Shown here: positions 46,514-57,685 of the stretch, in pieces | How positions within the stretch are numbered: the stretch's first letter is position 1 | Layout: each line of letters starts with the position of its first letter | Source: Rhytidiadelphus loreus | Lineage: Eukaryota > Streptophyta > Bryopsida > Hypnales > Hylocomiaceae | Assembly (NCBI GenBank): GCA_947034895.1 | Contig: OX344762.1 | Coordinates: 82,454,981-82,518,980, forward strand | Length of the DNA: 64,000 bases | Direction of reading: 5' to 3' | Notes under the pieces: generated by a model | The model's database searches: none | Seen by the model: the letters and a program-made list of their open reading frames with translations, nothing else | Told to the model about the DNA's origin: nothing | Translations under genes and position numbers: made by a program

Positions 46514-48746
46514 TTTGTGTCCCCCAAAAAAAGAAATTGAGAAAAAATGAAAATCACTGAGAGTTCTATTCTACTGAAAAGTGACAACACTTATGTTATG
46601 GTATTATTAAAAAGACCTGGGCAACTGAAGGATCTCAGTGCTGACGGAGGCAGACCACCTGATGAGTCTCTCTCAGTCTCTCAGTCTCTCTCCCCTTTGG
46701 ACTGTTTGGAGGGAAAAGATGATGGCGTCGCAGCAGGACTTGATGGGAGCATGATAACTCAGTGGCCTTCGTCTCCTGGGAACATAAATGCGCATCCGAG
46801 CCCAAGAACGGCATTCATGAAGGACGAGTCAGACATTAAAGACGAGCGCTTACACTGGCAACCACTAACTTACAGCCTGCCAAGAGAACAAGACTCGTAA
46901 CCCGAATTCCAACACCTTACATGCATGCGACCAACCCATGCTCTCGAAAGCTCGCCACCCTCGAAATTCTTGCAATCACAGCGCGCGCCAAGCCATGCTC
47001 AAAGTTCAGCTTTGCTCCACCCACCCACAGGAAAAAAAGAAAGCCTGAAACACTTTGACATGATCCAGCCAGACTCCTGTAGCTTAGCTGACTTAGCGAT
47101 TATTAACGCACAGGCTGGCAAAGTTTTGCAAGTGAAGGCTTGGCCGCATGGATTTGCATTGTTGATAAGCTAGCTCGGCTTGGCAAGGTTCCCAGTTGTC
47201 ACATGGTTGGGATCGAGCTGGCCGGAGGTCTGAATCTTTGCTGCATCTGAATCCCAAGAAGGTTCAGTATATCTCACTGGTACTACACTGGCTCGTCATT
47301 ATCAGTCTTGCTCTGGTTGGTGTGTCGAAGTGGGTGATTTGATGGTCAGCTGGCAAGTTTGATGAAGTCCTTTCGTCCGACTGTCTTTGACATGACCTTG
47401 CACTGCTCTCAAGTTGATTTTGTGCAGGCCTGGGGTGTGTTGTTTTGGGACGTACTGAAGTGCAGTTCAGGGGTTCACTTGTCGTCTTGGATATTGCATG
47501 TGTTTGTTGCTTGCTGGTTTGGCTGAAACCTTGAGCTGGTTTTGAACTGGTTTTGAGCTGGTTTTCGTGCACATTGGCGTATATCAGACATTGGGAGGAG
47601 AAGTGGAGTGCCTGCGGCGGCTGCATTGGTGACTGAAAGAAAGTGCGGCTTGAAACTGGTGAGAGCTCTGCACAAGTCCATGTTTTGAGGTTATCATTGA
47701 TCGAGCTCATGTGCTCGTGTTTCATGTTCCTGGGTTGCGGGTTGACGTTCAACGGCTTTCGATATGCTTGGGGTTTCTACTGCTCTCTTCGGAAGTTCTG
47801 AACTTTCTCCTGTATATTCTTTCCGCTGTCGATGTCTTCATGAGTTGATGGAATCTCCCTGTGTGAGTCACTGCTTTTGCTATTACTCAGGCAAGTGATT
47901 TATACCACAGTAGTTCTTTTGGAGTTTTAGGAAATTCCTGCTCGTCATAGTTGAGCATGTTGCAGAGAGTGTTGTGGCATTAACTGCATTGCTTAATCTA
48001 GGCTACAAGCACATGTTTGGCAGCTCCAAATGTGCTTCGGGCGCTTAGCATGCAATCCCCTGCATTCATGTCCTGATTTGCTAAAAGTCTGCAATTAGGG
48101 GTTTCAGAGTTCTTGACTTCCGCCTCGCTCTTGGTCATTTGTTTATGGCCATGAGCGATTTTCTTCTCAACATAATTTGCATTCCCCTCAGAAAATTTCA
48201 AATCACATTGCTCTAAAGGGTTCCGTTCTAGGAGCACAAGTCTTGAACTCTGACATCGTATTGTGTATCATATCGCCATTGCTCTCACCGGCAATGTGTA
48301 CTGAGCTAAGTCAATGCATGCGTAATTGTGTATCCACAACGGGCCTCAACTCTGTTACGTGAGTATCAATATCACTGTACTGAAGCACAGAATGGTACGG
48401 TTGACTGACATTAATTCAGTACTGAAGTTCGTAAAACTTGACCCAGCCATCGCCACGAGGCTCCGGAAGCAGGGGATATAGAGGGACGCATCCGCAAGAG
48501 TGTGCAATTGACTGATTTCGGTGGTACTATTGACCCACATTTTGATTACGTGTCCACAGATTTACGAGCCCCTGCCTGTTGGTGGAACTTGCATCAATCT
48601 GCATCTAGAAGATCAATGAAGCAACTGGAGTTACAGATTCAAGCGATTAAGAGCGACGACATTCTTCCTGACGTTAATCTCCATTAGAATTTGAATGGTG
48701 TTCGAACCGCTTGATCGAAGAACGGACTGTACCCCTGCCTGTGGAC
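46514..48746 (+). other. Upstream region of the ABCG gene, no gene seen
   Basis: Base composition is richer in GC than the transposon DNA, as expected near a gene. It contains a CTCTCAGT-type microsatellite (about 46668-46690) and three 11-bp units GAGCTGGTTTT (47533-47565). A 117-codon plus frame (46547-46900) and a 162-codon minus frame (47264-47752) have no recognised domain and atypical composition. Part of the region is probably ABCG promoter and 5' untranslated sequence; no clear TATA box can be chosen. Confidence 0.4.
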
Positions 48747-50762
48747 ATGGATTTCGAGCGGAGGCGAGAGGGCGGTCGCTACAACCGCGTGGTGTGCAGT
48801 TGCAGTGACGGCGTCTGCACCGGCATCAAAAACGTTAATAATCCCCACGTCAGACCTTCCCAAGTCGCCGTCGCGAGCTCTCCGAGCGACACCCCATCCC
48901 GATGCAGAACCTACCACCTGGAGCTTCGTGACCTCTCCTACAAAATCATCAAGAGGCCGAAGAATCCCAAAGGCGTATGGGAAAACATCAAAGCCGAAGT
49001 GGCCACCCTGAGAGCCAAGCCCTCGCACTACGTCCTGAAGCACGTCAGTTGCGAGGCGAGGCCTGGGGAGGTCACGGCAGTGGCTGGTCCAAGCGGCGCA
49101 GGCAAATCGACCCTTCTTGAGGTTCTGGCTGGCAGGATCAAGCCTGGCTCTGGATCAGGAAGCATCCTCGTGAATAGCCAGCCTATGGACATGCAGCACT
49201 TTCGCCGCATCAGTGGGTTCGTCATGCAAGACGACGCGCTCTTCCCCACTCTCACAGTGCGCGAAACGCTCATGTTCTCAGCCAGGCTGCGCTTACCCAG
49301 CGTGGTGCCTTCAAGCGAGAAGATCGCGCGAGTGGAAGCGCTCATGGCAGAATTAGGGTTAAGCCACGTCGCGAGCACGAGAGTCGGGAACGAGCATGTG
49401 CATGGACTTTCAGGTGGGGAGAAGCGTCGCGTCTCGATTGGCGTGGACGTGATTCACGACCCAGCTGTTTTGATTTTAGATGAGCCCACTTCGGGGTTAG
49501 ACTCGGCCGCGGCGCTTCACGTTTGCAGCATGCTGCGCACCATGGCAGTCTCCCACAACCGCACCATCATTCTCAGTATCCACCAACCTGGTTACCGACT
49601 ATTACAGCTCTTTCATTCGATTCTGCTCCTTGCGCACGGTGCAGTGGTGCACAATGGAACTCTTGAGCTTCTTGCACAGAGATTACTCGCAACGGGACAC
49701 AAGATTCCGCCGCAAGTGAACGTGCTGGAGTACGCCATCGACTCCATCGACGCTCTTGACATGGACAGAAGCAGCATCTTCTCCATTCGCGGCAAAACCG
49801 AGCTTCCCATTCTTTCTCTCCAGGAGTTTTTCGTGCTCGATCCTGCAACGCAGCAATTACTCCCCGACAACGATAGCATTCCCGAAGTGGCCGAAGTCGA
49901 TGTGAAGCTCCACTTCGCGAATTCAAGCCTGCAAGAGATTCTCATTCTCGCGCATCGGTTTACGAAAAACGTGATCCGCGATAGGCAGCTTCTGATTTCG
50001 AGGACGATTCAATCTGTTGGAGCGGGATGTGGGTTAGGATCGATTTATCTTCACATGGGTTATGGCACACCAGGACTCCAGAAACGTGTGGGATTCCTCG
50101 CGTTTACACTCACGTTTCTGCTCACCTCAAGTATTGAAGTTTTGCCCATTTTTCTGGAGGAGCGCACCATTTTGAAACGCGAAACTGGTCGCGGCGCTTA
50201 CCGCCTCTCCAGCTACGTGCTTTCCAGTACTCTGGTTTTCCTGCCGTTTCTGTTTCTGATTGCACTCATGTACGCAGGTCCAGTGTACTATCTTGTAGGA
50301 TTAGCGCCTGATTCCGACGCGTTTCTCTTCTTCCTGTTAACGCTTTGGCTCGTGCTCGTGTCCGCAAACTCCTTCGTCGCGTTTTTTAGTGCGCTTGTCT
50401 CGAATTTCATCATGGGGAATACGTGGGTGACGGGCATCATGGGGGCGTTTTTCCTATTCTCTGGGTACTTCATTGCGAAGGATTACATGCCGGATTACTG
50501 GCTGTTTCTGCATTACTTGTCACTGTTCAAGTATCCGTTGAATGCGCTGCTGATCAACGAGTATACGCACGTCGCGGACAAGTGCTTTGGACCGGATCTC
50601 AATGGTCATTGCTTCGTGACGGGAAGGAATGTGCTGGAGAATATGTTTCTGGACAAGGAGAACAAGTGGATGAATGTGGGCATCATGGCGGGGTTCGCCG
50701 TGGCGTACCGTATTATGTGCTTCATGGTGTTGCATTACAAGCTTGTGAAGAGGCACAGATGA
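48747..50762 (+). CDS. ABC transporter G family half-transporter (WBC type)
   Basis: A single uninterrupted frame of 671 residues with the reverse ABCG order: nucleotide-binding domain first, then six membrane helices. Motifs are all intact: Walker A GPSGAGKST (114-122), Q-loop FVMQDD (Gln 161), signature LSGGEKRR (221-228), Walker B AVLILDEPT (240-248) and switch His in SIHQP (279). The membrane half runs from about residue 420 to the end. Length and the lack of introns fit the Arabidopsis ABCG4/5/8/10/23 group, and this member is probably related to them. Such proteins dimerise to export lipids, cutin or wax precursors, or hormones at the plasma membrane; the substrate cannot be read from sequence. 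The frame is open to 48711, but 48747 is the first ATG and is used as start. Codon use is GC-rich. Confidence 0.93.
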   Translation: MDFERRREGGRYNRVVCSCSDGVCTGIKNVNNPHVRPSQVAVASSPSDTPSRCRTYHLELRDLSYKIIKRPKNPKGVWENIKAEVATLRAKPSHYVLKHVSCEARPGEVTAVAGPSGAGKSTLLEVLAGRIKPGSGSGSILVNSQPMDMQHFRRISGFVMQDDALFPTLTVRETLMFSARLRLPSVVPSSEKIARVEALMAELGLSHVASTRVGNEHVHGLSGGEKRRVSIGVDVIHDPAVLILDEPTSGLDSAAALHVCSMLRTMAVSHNRTIILSIHQPGYRLLQLFHSILLLAHGAVVHNGTLELLAQRLLATGHKIPPQVNVLEYAIDSIDALDMDRSSIFSIRGKTELPILSLQEFFVLDPATQQLLPDNDSIPEVAEVDVKLHFANSSLQEILILAHRFTKNVIRDRQLLISRTIQSVGAGCGLGSIYLHMGYGTPGLQKRVGFLAFTLTFLLTSSIEVLPIFLEERTILKRETGRGAYRLSSYVLSSTLVFLPFLFLIALMYAGPVYYLVGLAPDSDAFLFFLLTLWLVLVSANSFVAFFSALVSNFIMGNTWVTGIMGAFFLFSGYFIAKDYMPDYWLFLHYLSLFKYPLNALLINEYTHVADKCFGPDLNGHCFVTGRNVLENMFLDKENKWMNVGIMAGFAVAYRIMCFMVLHYKLVKRHR

Positions 50763-53052
50763 GATCAGTTCTAGCTGCAGGAGGTGCCATTCAACGATCA
50801 CTCAGGCGGTTGGTGAACTGTTTTTGAACTAGAGAATGCTCTACCATTACCACCCTTAATGCATACCAAGTCGTTCTACTCGATCATTTCAGAACATCCA
50901 GACCTAGCCTTTTAGTTTATGCGATGGATCCGAGGGTTTAGAACAAGAAGGATTCTGAGTACTGATCTTCTTTTTGACTAACAATGAAACAGTGCCACGG
51001 TTGGCATTATAGATCAATTGCTTATCACTGAGAAAAGTTTGCTTTGAACCCCAGATTTGACATTATAGATCAATAGTCTATCTCTGGAAGGAGACACCGA
51101 GGATAGCATTGGCTATATGTGTTAATGTGGTGTAGTTCGTAGAATTAGTATCCCGGACTCTTCAATGGCTTTGGTCTAAAGATCGAAGTTCTGCTTGTGG
51201 ATCAATCTCTTTCTGGTACTGTCGACTAATTAGTGTCGGTGTTAGTAGTCAAATGACTCATTGGATGGGAGATTTAGAATTTTTTTTTCTCTTGTTGGTT
51301 TGTTTATACCAATAACACTTAGTTCAGTTTAATGAAGTATCGGATTGAACGAGCGAGTGACTTGGAGCCCACGTTTTGAATGTTTTAATTGTATGGTTCT
51401 GTCTTGTCAGCTGGTTCATCAAGTTCTGTGTTAATCGATTGCTGGTCTCCTTGCCTGTAACGTAGTACAGTGTCAGATGATCTGATTGAACTAACTCCTG
51501 AAGAATTTAAGTTCTGCAACGATTGTTAAACTTTCTGAAGTGTAATATATCTGTGTGAATTGTACCTAGGGGTACCGGGGTAATTGTCACTCAAGGATGC
51601 AAGGCCCGGTTTAACTGGGGATTATACGCTTTAACCTGCCGTTCAAATTGCTTTATATGGATCTGAAGAGAAAGTAAAATTCGGACGAAAGTCGCTCATC
51701 TTTTTTGTGATATGAGAACATCATTTTGTCTACTATTGAAGTTGCTCAAATTCTCGAGTCTCTTGGACTTACAAACTGAGGACAAGGTGAAAAACTCGGA
51801 TGCAAAAAACTAGCTTCCAACTGTGACGGAAAAAAGGCAGCTTGTAAGACTGGCTCATACCTTGTACTGAGTGGGTCGTTGTGATGGTGATAAACATAAA
51901 ATAGAATTGGTTTACAAGCATGCGTGTACGGCCACGTTGTGGTAGCTAATCAAAATAAAGAAATGTTTCACACAAGGCTTGTGGGAGTCGAGCAACAGGA
52001 GTTTTTGCATAACCGTGCTACCTAACTAATAAGGCACTAAGCTTTTTCAACTCCCACCAAGGCTTTTGAACTTCTTGGATATGCACTTGTCTACTGAAGC
52101 TCAAGAATCTGTGCCGTATAAGCACTGGTCGGTTGGAGCTCAAAAAAATCAAGCTCTAGACCTTTCTACACACTTTAGCAACATTTCTTCAGAGTGATAC
52201 AACGGCGGACAAGGTGTGAGAGATGATGACTTGTTTCTTGCTTCCATTTTAGTTTCGCATGAATGCTTGCGCTTGTGAAAAGGATGACAACTGGTCCTTG
52301 GCTATACCAACACCTTGTTTGCGAAACCTAACTTCTTGCGTGGATGTTGGGTTTTATGGGGACAGGTGAGGTCAAGACCCTCAAGCTCCAATTAAGCATT
52401 CTACAGAGATTCCAGAGATTTGCTTCTGAATTTTGTTCAAAATTTGCAGTTTGTGTTTCTACATTAGGCGTAAGGACTGAAAATTGCCATTACTTAATAT
52501 GCTTGTGAGACCCAGAGTAGTAGATAGCCATTTGAGGAGGCTTCATTTCTAAATGCAACCACCTCTTGCTGGTGACTGTCAGGTATTCAATAGGGACCGT
52601 CATACCCTGGCAATCACATCGTGGATGTTCGTGACTCCAGGAAATCCTAAACATCCATACACTGGAACTCTCTTTCGTTGCATTTAAAAACCATGAATCT
52701 TCGATCTGGTGCTGTCCACTTGAACAGATGTTCATTGCTCACGAGACAAGCCCAAGTCAAACCTTACTCAGTGTGTGATGGAAGTGCAAAATTAAAAGCG
52801 AAAGGGGATTTCGAGATCTTAGCAAATTTTAGCAAAAGAGTGGAAATCCATGTGCCCTCTTCACGTCGCCACTCCTTGCAAGCCAGATAATAGAAGCTTT
52901 TCGCACCGACAGACACCCAGAGCTGTGAGGACCTGCATTGCAAGCCAGCAAGCCAAGGTATAAGATAGACGTACCCATTTCCAAGCACTTACCTAAAACC
53001 ATGCCCCCAAAAATCTTGAAATTAAGTGGATACTCAATTCAAGATGTTCAAC
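50763..53052. other. 3' flank of ABCG and spacer, no gene seen
   Basis: The first few hundred bases are probably 3' untranslated sequence. Further on, small frames at 52490-52990 on both strands overlap each other and match no family. No repeat structure stood out. Confidence 0.4.
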
Positions 53053-53055
53053 TCA

Positions 53056-53568
53056 TGTAAGGTAAACCAGCCCATAATGACTGATTTGGTATGTTTCCAT
53101 TAGCAAAATAAAATCAGATTTTTGTCTATGCAGAGACAACTTTGAGAAATGAAAGAAGTAGTTAAAATTTTAGTTTTTGGACAAAGTAGGAATTTTTTAT
53201 GAATTTATTAAGTATTTTTCCAAAACAGTGTGTAGACTACCTAAAATCAACAAAATATGTCTCCATGATGGTTATCTTACCACCTAATGCAGTCTTCAGA
53301 TTTCCTAACACAACCACAAGATTTTTTAATGTGGCCATCACATAAAGGTATAAAAAAACAACTCTTTATGATGAGTTTACACTCACAATGTGTAAATGTC
53401 CTATGACAGTCATTACTAATTCTATCACAATCACCTAATACACTAATGTAGGCCACTAACCAACCTAATTAAGTCATAGGAGCAAAAATCTGAAATGGAC
53501 TGTAATGGGGAGGTTTAATAGGTGTCTGTATTAGGCACTTGGCCTGTCATGGGCTAGTTTACCTTACA
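53056..53568. mobile_element. 513-bp MITE with terminal inverted repeats and TCA duplication
   Basis: The ends TGTAAGGTAAACCAGCCCAT and (reverse complement of the right end) TGTAAGGTAAACTAGCCCAT differ at one base in 20, with weaker pairing beyond. TCA at 53053-53055 and 53569-53571 forms a 3-bp target duplication. No coding frame. A 3-bp duplication fits CACTA or PIF/Harbinger groups; the termini match neither consensus closely. Confidence 0.8.
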
Positions 53569-53571
53569 TCA

Positions 53572-54761
53572 AAAGTAGGGTGTGGGTTTAGAAATCTACT
53601 AAGTTAGACTTTGAAAATTTGACATTTACTTCATATGATAATTATCCAAAAAGTGTACATCAAAGTGGATTCTTGTTTGAATTGCCAATGAGATTCAAAA
53701 GTATTTATAGCAATTTAGTAATGGAATTAGTTTGTATGGCTTACATGTGTTATGGAAGTTTGTCAATCAAGGGTGACCATTGATCCAAGAAATTTATGGC
53801 CATTTGTCAAATATATGTGGGCAAGACACTATAGAAAAAGGGTCCTTTGTTTTGTAGTTCAAGAATGTTTTGACAATCATGGCATAACATTCTTAACCTT
53901 CAGGGACAATAAAATTCCTTGTAGGTGGTCCCTTTGCTGTCTTGACAAATAGGAATCTTCTAACAATAAAACTAATAAGATATGGTTTTAAAGGCTAAAA
54001 ACTATGTTCATAGTGGCTTATATTTGAACCTAAAAAATCCTTGCCAAGTATCTAAGAAAAGTATGTCCTTTTGTTTTTAAAATTGTAGGGGGTGAAAAAT
54101 TGCAAGCTAAGTCTCATTTTAAACATTGAACCCTTTCCTAGCACATCAACAACTAGTGACACAGTACGTGCTCCATTATCTCTAAGGTTTGGAGAACTTC
54201 CATTCATTTCACTTTGTTGTTCAATGTCTAAAATAGAACTTCTCATTAACACATCAACCTCATTCACCAAAGTGTCATCAATAGATATGGTATTTGCTCG
54301 GGGGGGCATTTAGAGTGTCCATTAGAAACCATGTGCAAACAAAACTTTGGATCCCCTATATACTTTTTGAATTTTAAATAAAACAAAATTAAAAAAATAT
54401 GAATAGATTTTCCTACTTTGGAAGTTTATGTTTTGAATTATTGATATTTTTATTTGTTAATAATAATTAGTTACAAATTTTTGAAGTAAAAAGATACACT
54501 GTAGAACTGAAAAATAACTTTCACACCCCTATATTATATAAGAAAAAATTGTTTAAAAAATGAATAAAAAATTCCTAAAATTAACTCATTATTGAAAGCT
54601 CATTTTGAGTTGAATATTGACTCAATGGTCATCTAAATGTGTCCTCTATAATTATTTGAGTTGAAAAACATGCCATTTTAGTTCATTTTCAACCTCTTCT
54701 AGAAATCATTTCATATTTTATTTGAGTTGGAAATTTTGGCAATAGAAAGCTATAGTCATTA
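53572..54761. other. Spacer, no gene seen
   Basis: AT-rich sequence with short frames on both strands around 54052-54313 that mirror each other and show no domain. Confidence 0.35.
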
Positions 54762-54765
54762 TTAA

Positions 54766-55700
54766 CCCCTAAAGGACCATTGTCCCTTCAGGGGACAAAT
54801 GAGTTTTCGGGCAGGTACCTATGGGCTGAAATTTTCTCCTGATTTTTTGAAATTTTTTTTGGAGGTAGAAAAGTTGATGATCTTCGTGGGAATATAATTT
54901 TTTTCAAAATCGGTGCCCGGGAACAATAGTTATGACAAAATAAGCTCAAACGAGGGGACGGCGGGCAGCTCGGGCAGCCAGAAAAAAATGGACAAAAATT
55001 TGAATTTTATTTTTAATATTATTTTTTCTCATAGATTATATTTTTGTCTATCCGGAAAGCTTTTATTCATTTCATTTGGATATGTTATGAGAAAGTTATG
55101 GACATTCTTGTTTTGGGGGCACTTAGAGCATCTTCTTGAAAAAAATAACTTGTAGGATTCATTTCTAACTGCAATTTTTCAAATTTTTCAATTTTTATTT
55201 TTTTCCATAGTCTGATTTACTTGCTAGAACAATCTCACCGTTGGGATTAGTGCGTCTTAATTCCATCTAAAATATATGAATATTTTAGATTTTCCTTCTA
55301 TCTCATACCGACTTCTACTTAACAATTTTTTTAAGAATGATAATTAAATTTTTTTTATAAATTTCTTTTTTACCTAGACTCTCAACTCAATTTTCCACTA
55401 TAAAGATTTAAAGCTCAAAACTGTGGTGAAAAAATTTGAAGTTAAAAATGTTCAAAGTCAAAAAATCTAGTCTCGCAATGTGCTGAAAAACTTGTTTTTT
55501 CCACTTTAAACGCTGATATCTTGCAATCTGAGCGGTCAAAAATTCTGAAATTTTTTCCACACATTCTCATACTAGTTAGGTGTAAGATCCTACGGTTATA
55601 TATGAAAAGAAAACAATTTTTCAATTTTTTTTACTCCTTGCTATAGGTATGGCAGTTTTGAGTGTTTTATGGCAGAAAAAAGGCCTTGGTCCTTTAGGGG
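54766..55700 (+). mobile_element. TTAA-flanked inverted-repeat element, best-preserved copy
   Basis: The left terminus CCCCTAAAGGACC is the exact reverse complement of the right terminus GGTCCTTTAGGGG, and TTAA sits at both edges (54762-54765, 55701-55704). Just inside is a subterminal palindrome (TTGTCCCTTCAGGGGACAA). The flanks beyond TTAA do not match each other, so TTAA itself is the only candidate target duplication. 935 bp, no open frame of note. TTAA duplication with C-rich termini is the hallmark of piggyBac transposons; assignment to that superfamily is inference. Confidence 0.75.
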
Positions 55701-55705
55701 TTAAA

Positions 55706-57685
55706 CAATGTTCAAAACTTTAGGTTGAAATTATAGTTTATTAGAAACCACTTGTTCACACATGGTTTGTTATAGTAGAACTAAGTGCACCCCCGAGCAA
55801 ATTTGCTTCTTAGACATTGTGACCTTTTTTTTTAATTGTTGAAAAGCATTTGGAATTGTTGAGACTTGTGAATTGCTATTTTTCCTTAAATCTTGTGCAT
55901 TATTGATGGAAGTATTCTATCTACATTGTCATTGTAGAAGCAAAATTTTAATAAATTGCTTGCAATTAATGAGCCCTTTGTATTGACCTCAAAAAACAAT
56001 AACTTTCTACTATGAAGACCAAATTATATCTAAGCTAATGTAGAGTTAATACAATCTTTAGATGGGATTTGGCCCATTCGAAGGGCCATGAGTTCTCGAT
56101 TGCAGAAAACGCGTTACACTGTGCCAACGCAGCAGTCTAACGTAGCCGAGAGATGGCCACGTCATTATTGGGGGAAAAAAATTACTTTTAGTTTCTCATT
56201 TCAGAAGCATTTTTTTTGGGTAATACAACACTCGACGTTCCCTCGTTGCATTGGGAACAAATTTGAGAACGGCCCTGAAACGGCCCTCTAGTGCAGCTGA
56301 AACACATGGATTGTGAGAGGAATAGAAGAAATGATGGTAAAATCAAATGGCTAGTGTAAGAAAGAATGGGGGATCACTTTGCACGAGTTAGAATAGGAAA
56401 TTTATGGACAAAAAATAAATTTCTTTGCACCTAATAAAGATTCCTATAAAAAAAATGAATATTTCTCTATTCAAGACTCTTTTGTGAGGGCCTCAATGCT
56501 ACTCGAATAGTTTCCTTTTATGCATCATAATATTATTAACCAATATTGGGGAGGTCCCTTAGAAAGTAGGAGCCTCTAATGTTGCAATTTCCCAGTCACT
56601 CAATGATTCTCTAAAACTTCCCAATCAACCGATGACACTATTGTAGCATTGCAACTTCTTAGCCAACCAATGACTGTTTACACTAAACAATGTGATGTAT
56701 AAAATTATTTACTAATGAGGCGGTGTCCTTGCATTCCTACAGTGAACAAACCTATTCATATGGCTTTTCAGCCAACCTCAATCCCTGAATTAAGTCCCTC
56801 GCAGGTATCTAGCAAAGCATAATACTTTCCGAGCACGGGAAGAACAACCATTGCTTGGATATACAATAAAATGTTTCCACACGGGAGGGAACCTCTGGTC
56901 GGAGGATTGTCTTCTACACCGACATGATCATCAGGCACTGATAGCATATTAAAAACAGCAGAACGTAGGAAGGCAAATACAAGCGGCTGATTCATGGATA
57001 AGAAAATTGACCAGCACATTATTTGGTCTGTGACAGCCATTCATATTATTTTTCAGCCCCTGTAAGAGCAGGGGTAATTGGATGTCAATTAGCACGGACT
57101 TGAGGAATGGGTGCAACCGCGAGGCGTGCGGATTTTCAGCAAAGAATACTAAAATTGCAACACTCAATCTGCAGTGAAGATCATGAAGCACAACAAGCCC
57201 AGATTCCGTTGGGAAATTGAAATGGCACAGTCCTACGGTATCCCATACGCATTAGCTACCGAACATAAAACCAAGCTCACAATAAAACAGAAGATGCATT
57301 GAAATGAAAGAGAGTGTAGACTGTAGAGAATTCATGGCACCCTGGTGTCCAGGCCAGAGAGGTAACAGCGTTTCGGTCGATCAAAACCAAAAATTGCAAT
57401 AGCTAATCGCCAAAGAGCAACCATCACAACTACCTGATAATCGCAACCAGAAAAAAACCCAATTCGCAGATTGCCAAAGAAATTCAGCAAAGCGACAGAG
57501 AAAGTGGGAAATTAACGCAGTTGATAGTAAAAATGTCACGGAGCGATTCTGAGATTCATATCTTCCGTCACCACAACATTCCATACTTCGATGCATGAAC
57601 ACAGAGCTTTCCCATGCATGAGGAAAATCGACGAATTGCACATTGAAAGATCGAAAAAGTTACATTACAAACAAGATTACTCCCT
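55706..57685. other. Spacer and PsbO 3' flank, no further gene seen
   Basis: The part from about 56750 to 57685 is GC-intermediate and lies downstream of the PsbO stop codon, so it may include PsbO 3' untranslated sequence. Minus-strand frames at 56768-57191 and 57381-57641 are short, overlapping and unrecognised. 55706-56750 looks like decayed repeat DNA. Confidence 0.35.

Noticed and set aside
46547..46900. 117-codon plus frame upstream of ABCG
   Set aside because: No domain, crosses a CTCTCAGT microsatellite, and the N-terminal part lies next to a transposon end. Could be an untranslated-region feature but is not supported as a gene.
47264..47752. 162-codon minus frame upstream of ABCG
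   Set aside because: Composition is that of a chance frame (Ser/Thr/Gln-rich, no motif) and overlaps the GAGCTGGTTTT tandem repeat.
48684..49945. Minus-strand frames across the ABCG coding region
   Set aside because: Shadows of a GC-rich gene on the other strand; ABC motifs read only on the plus strand.
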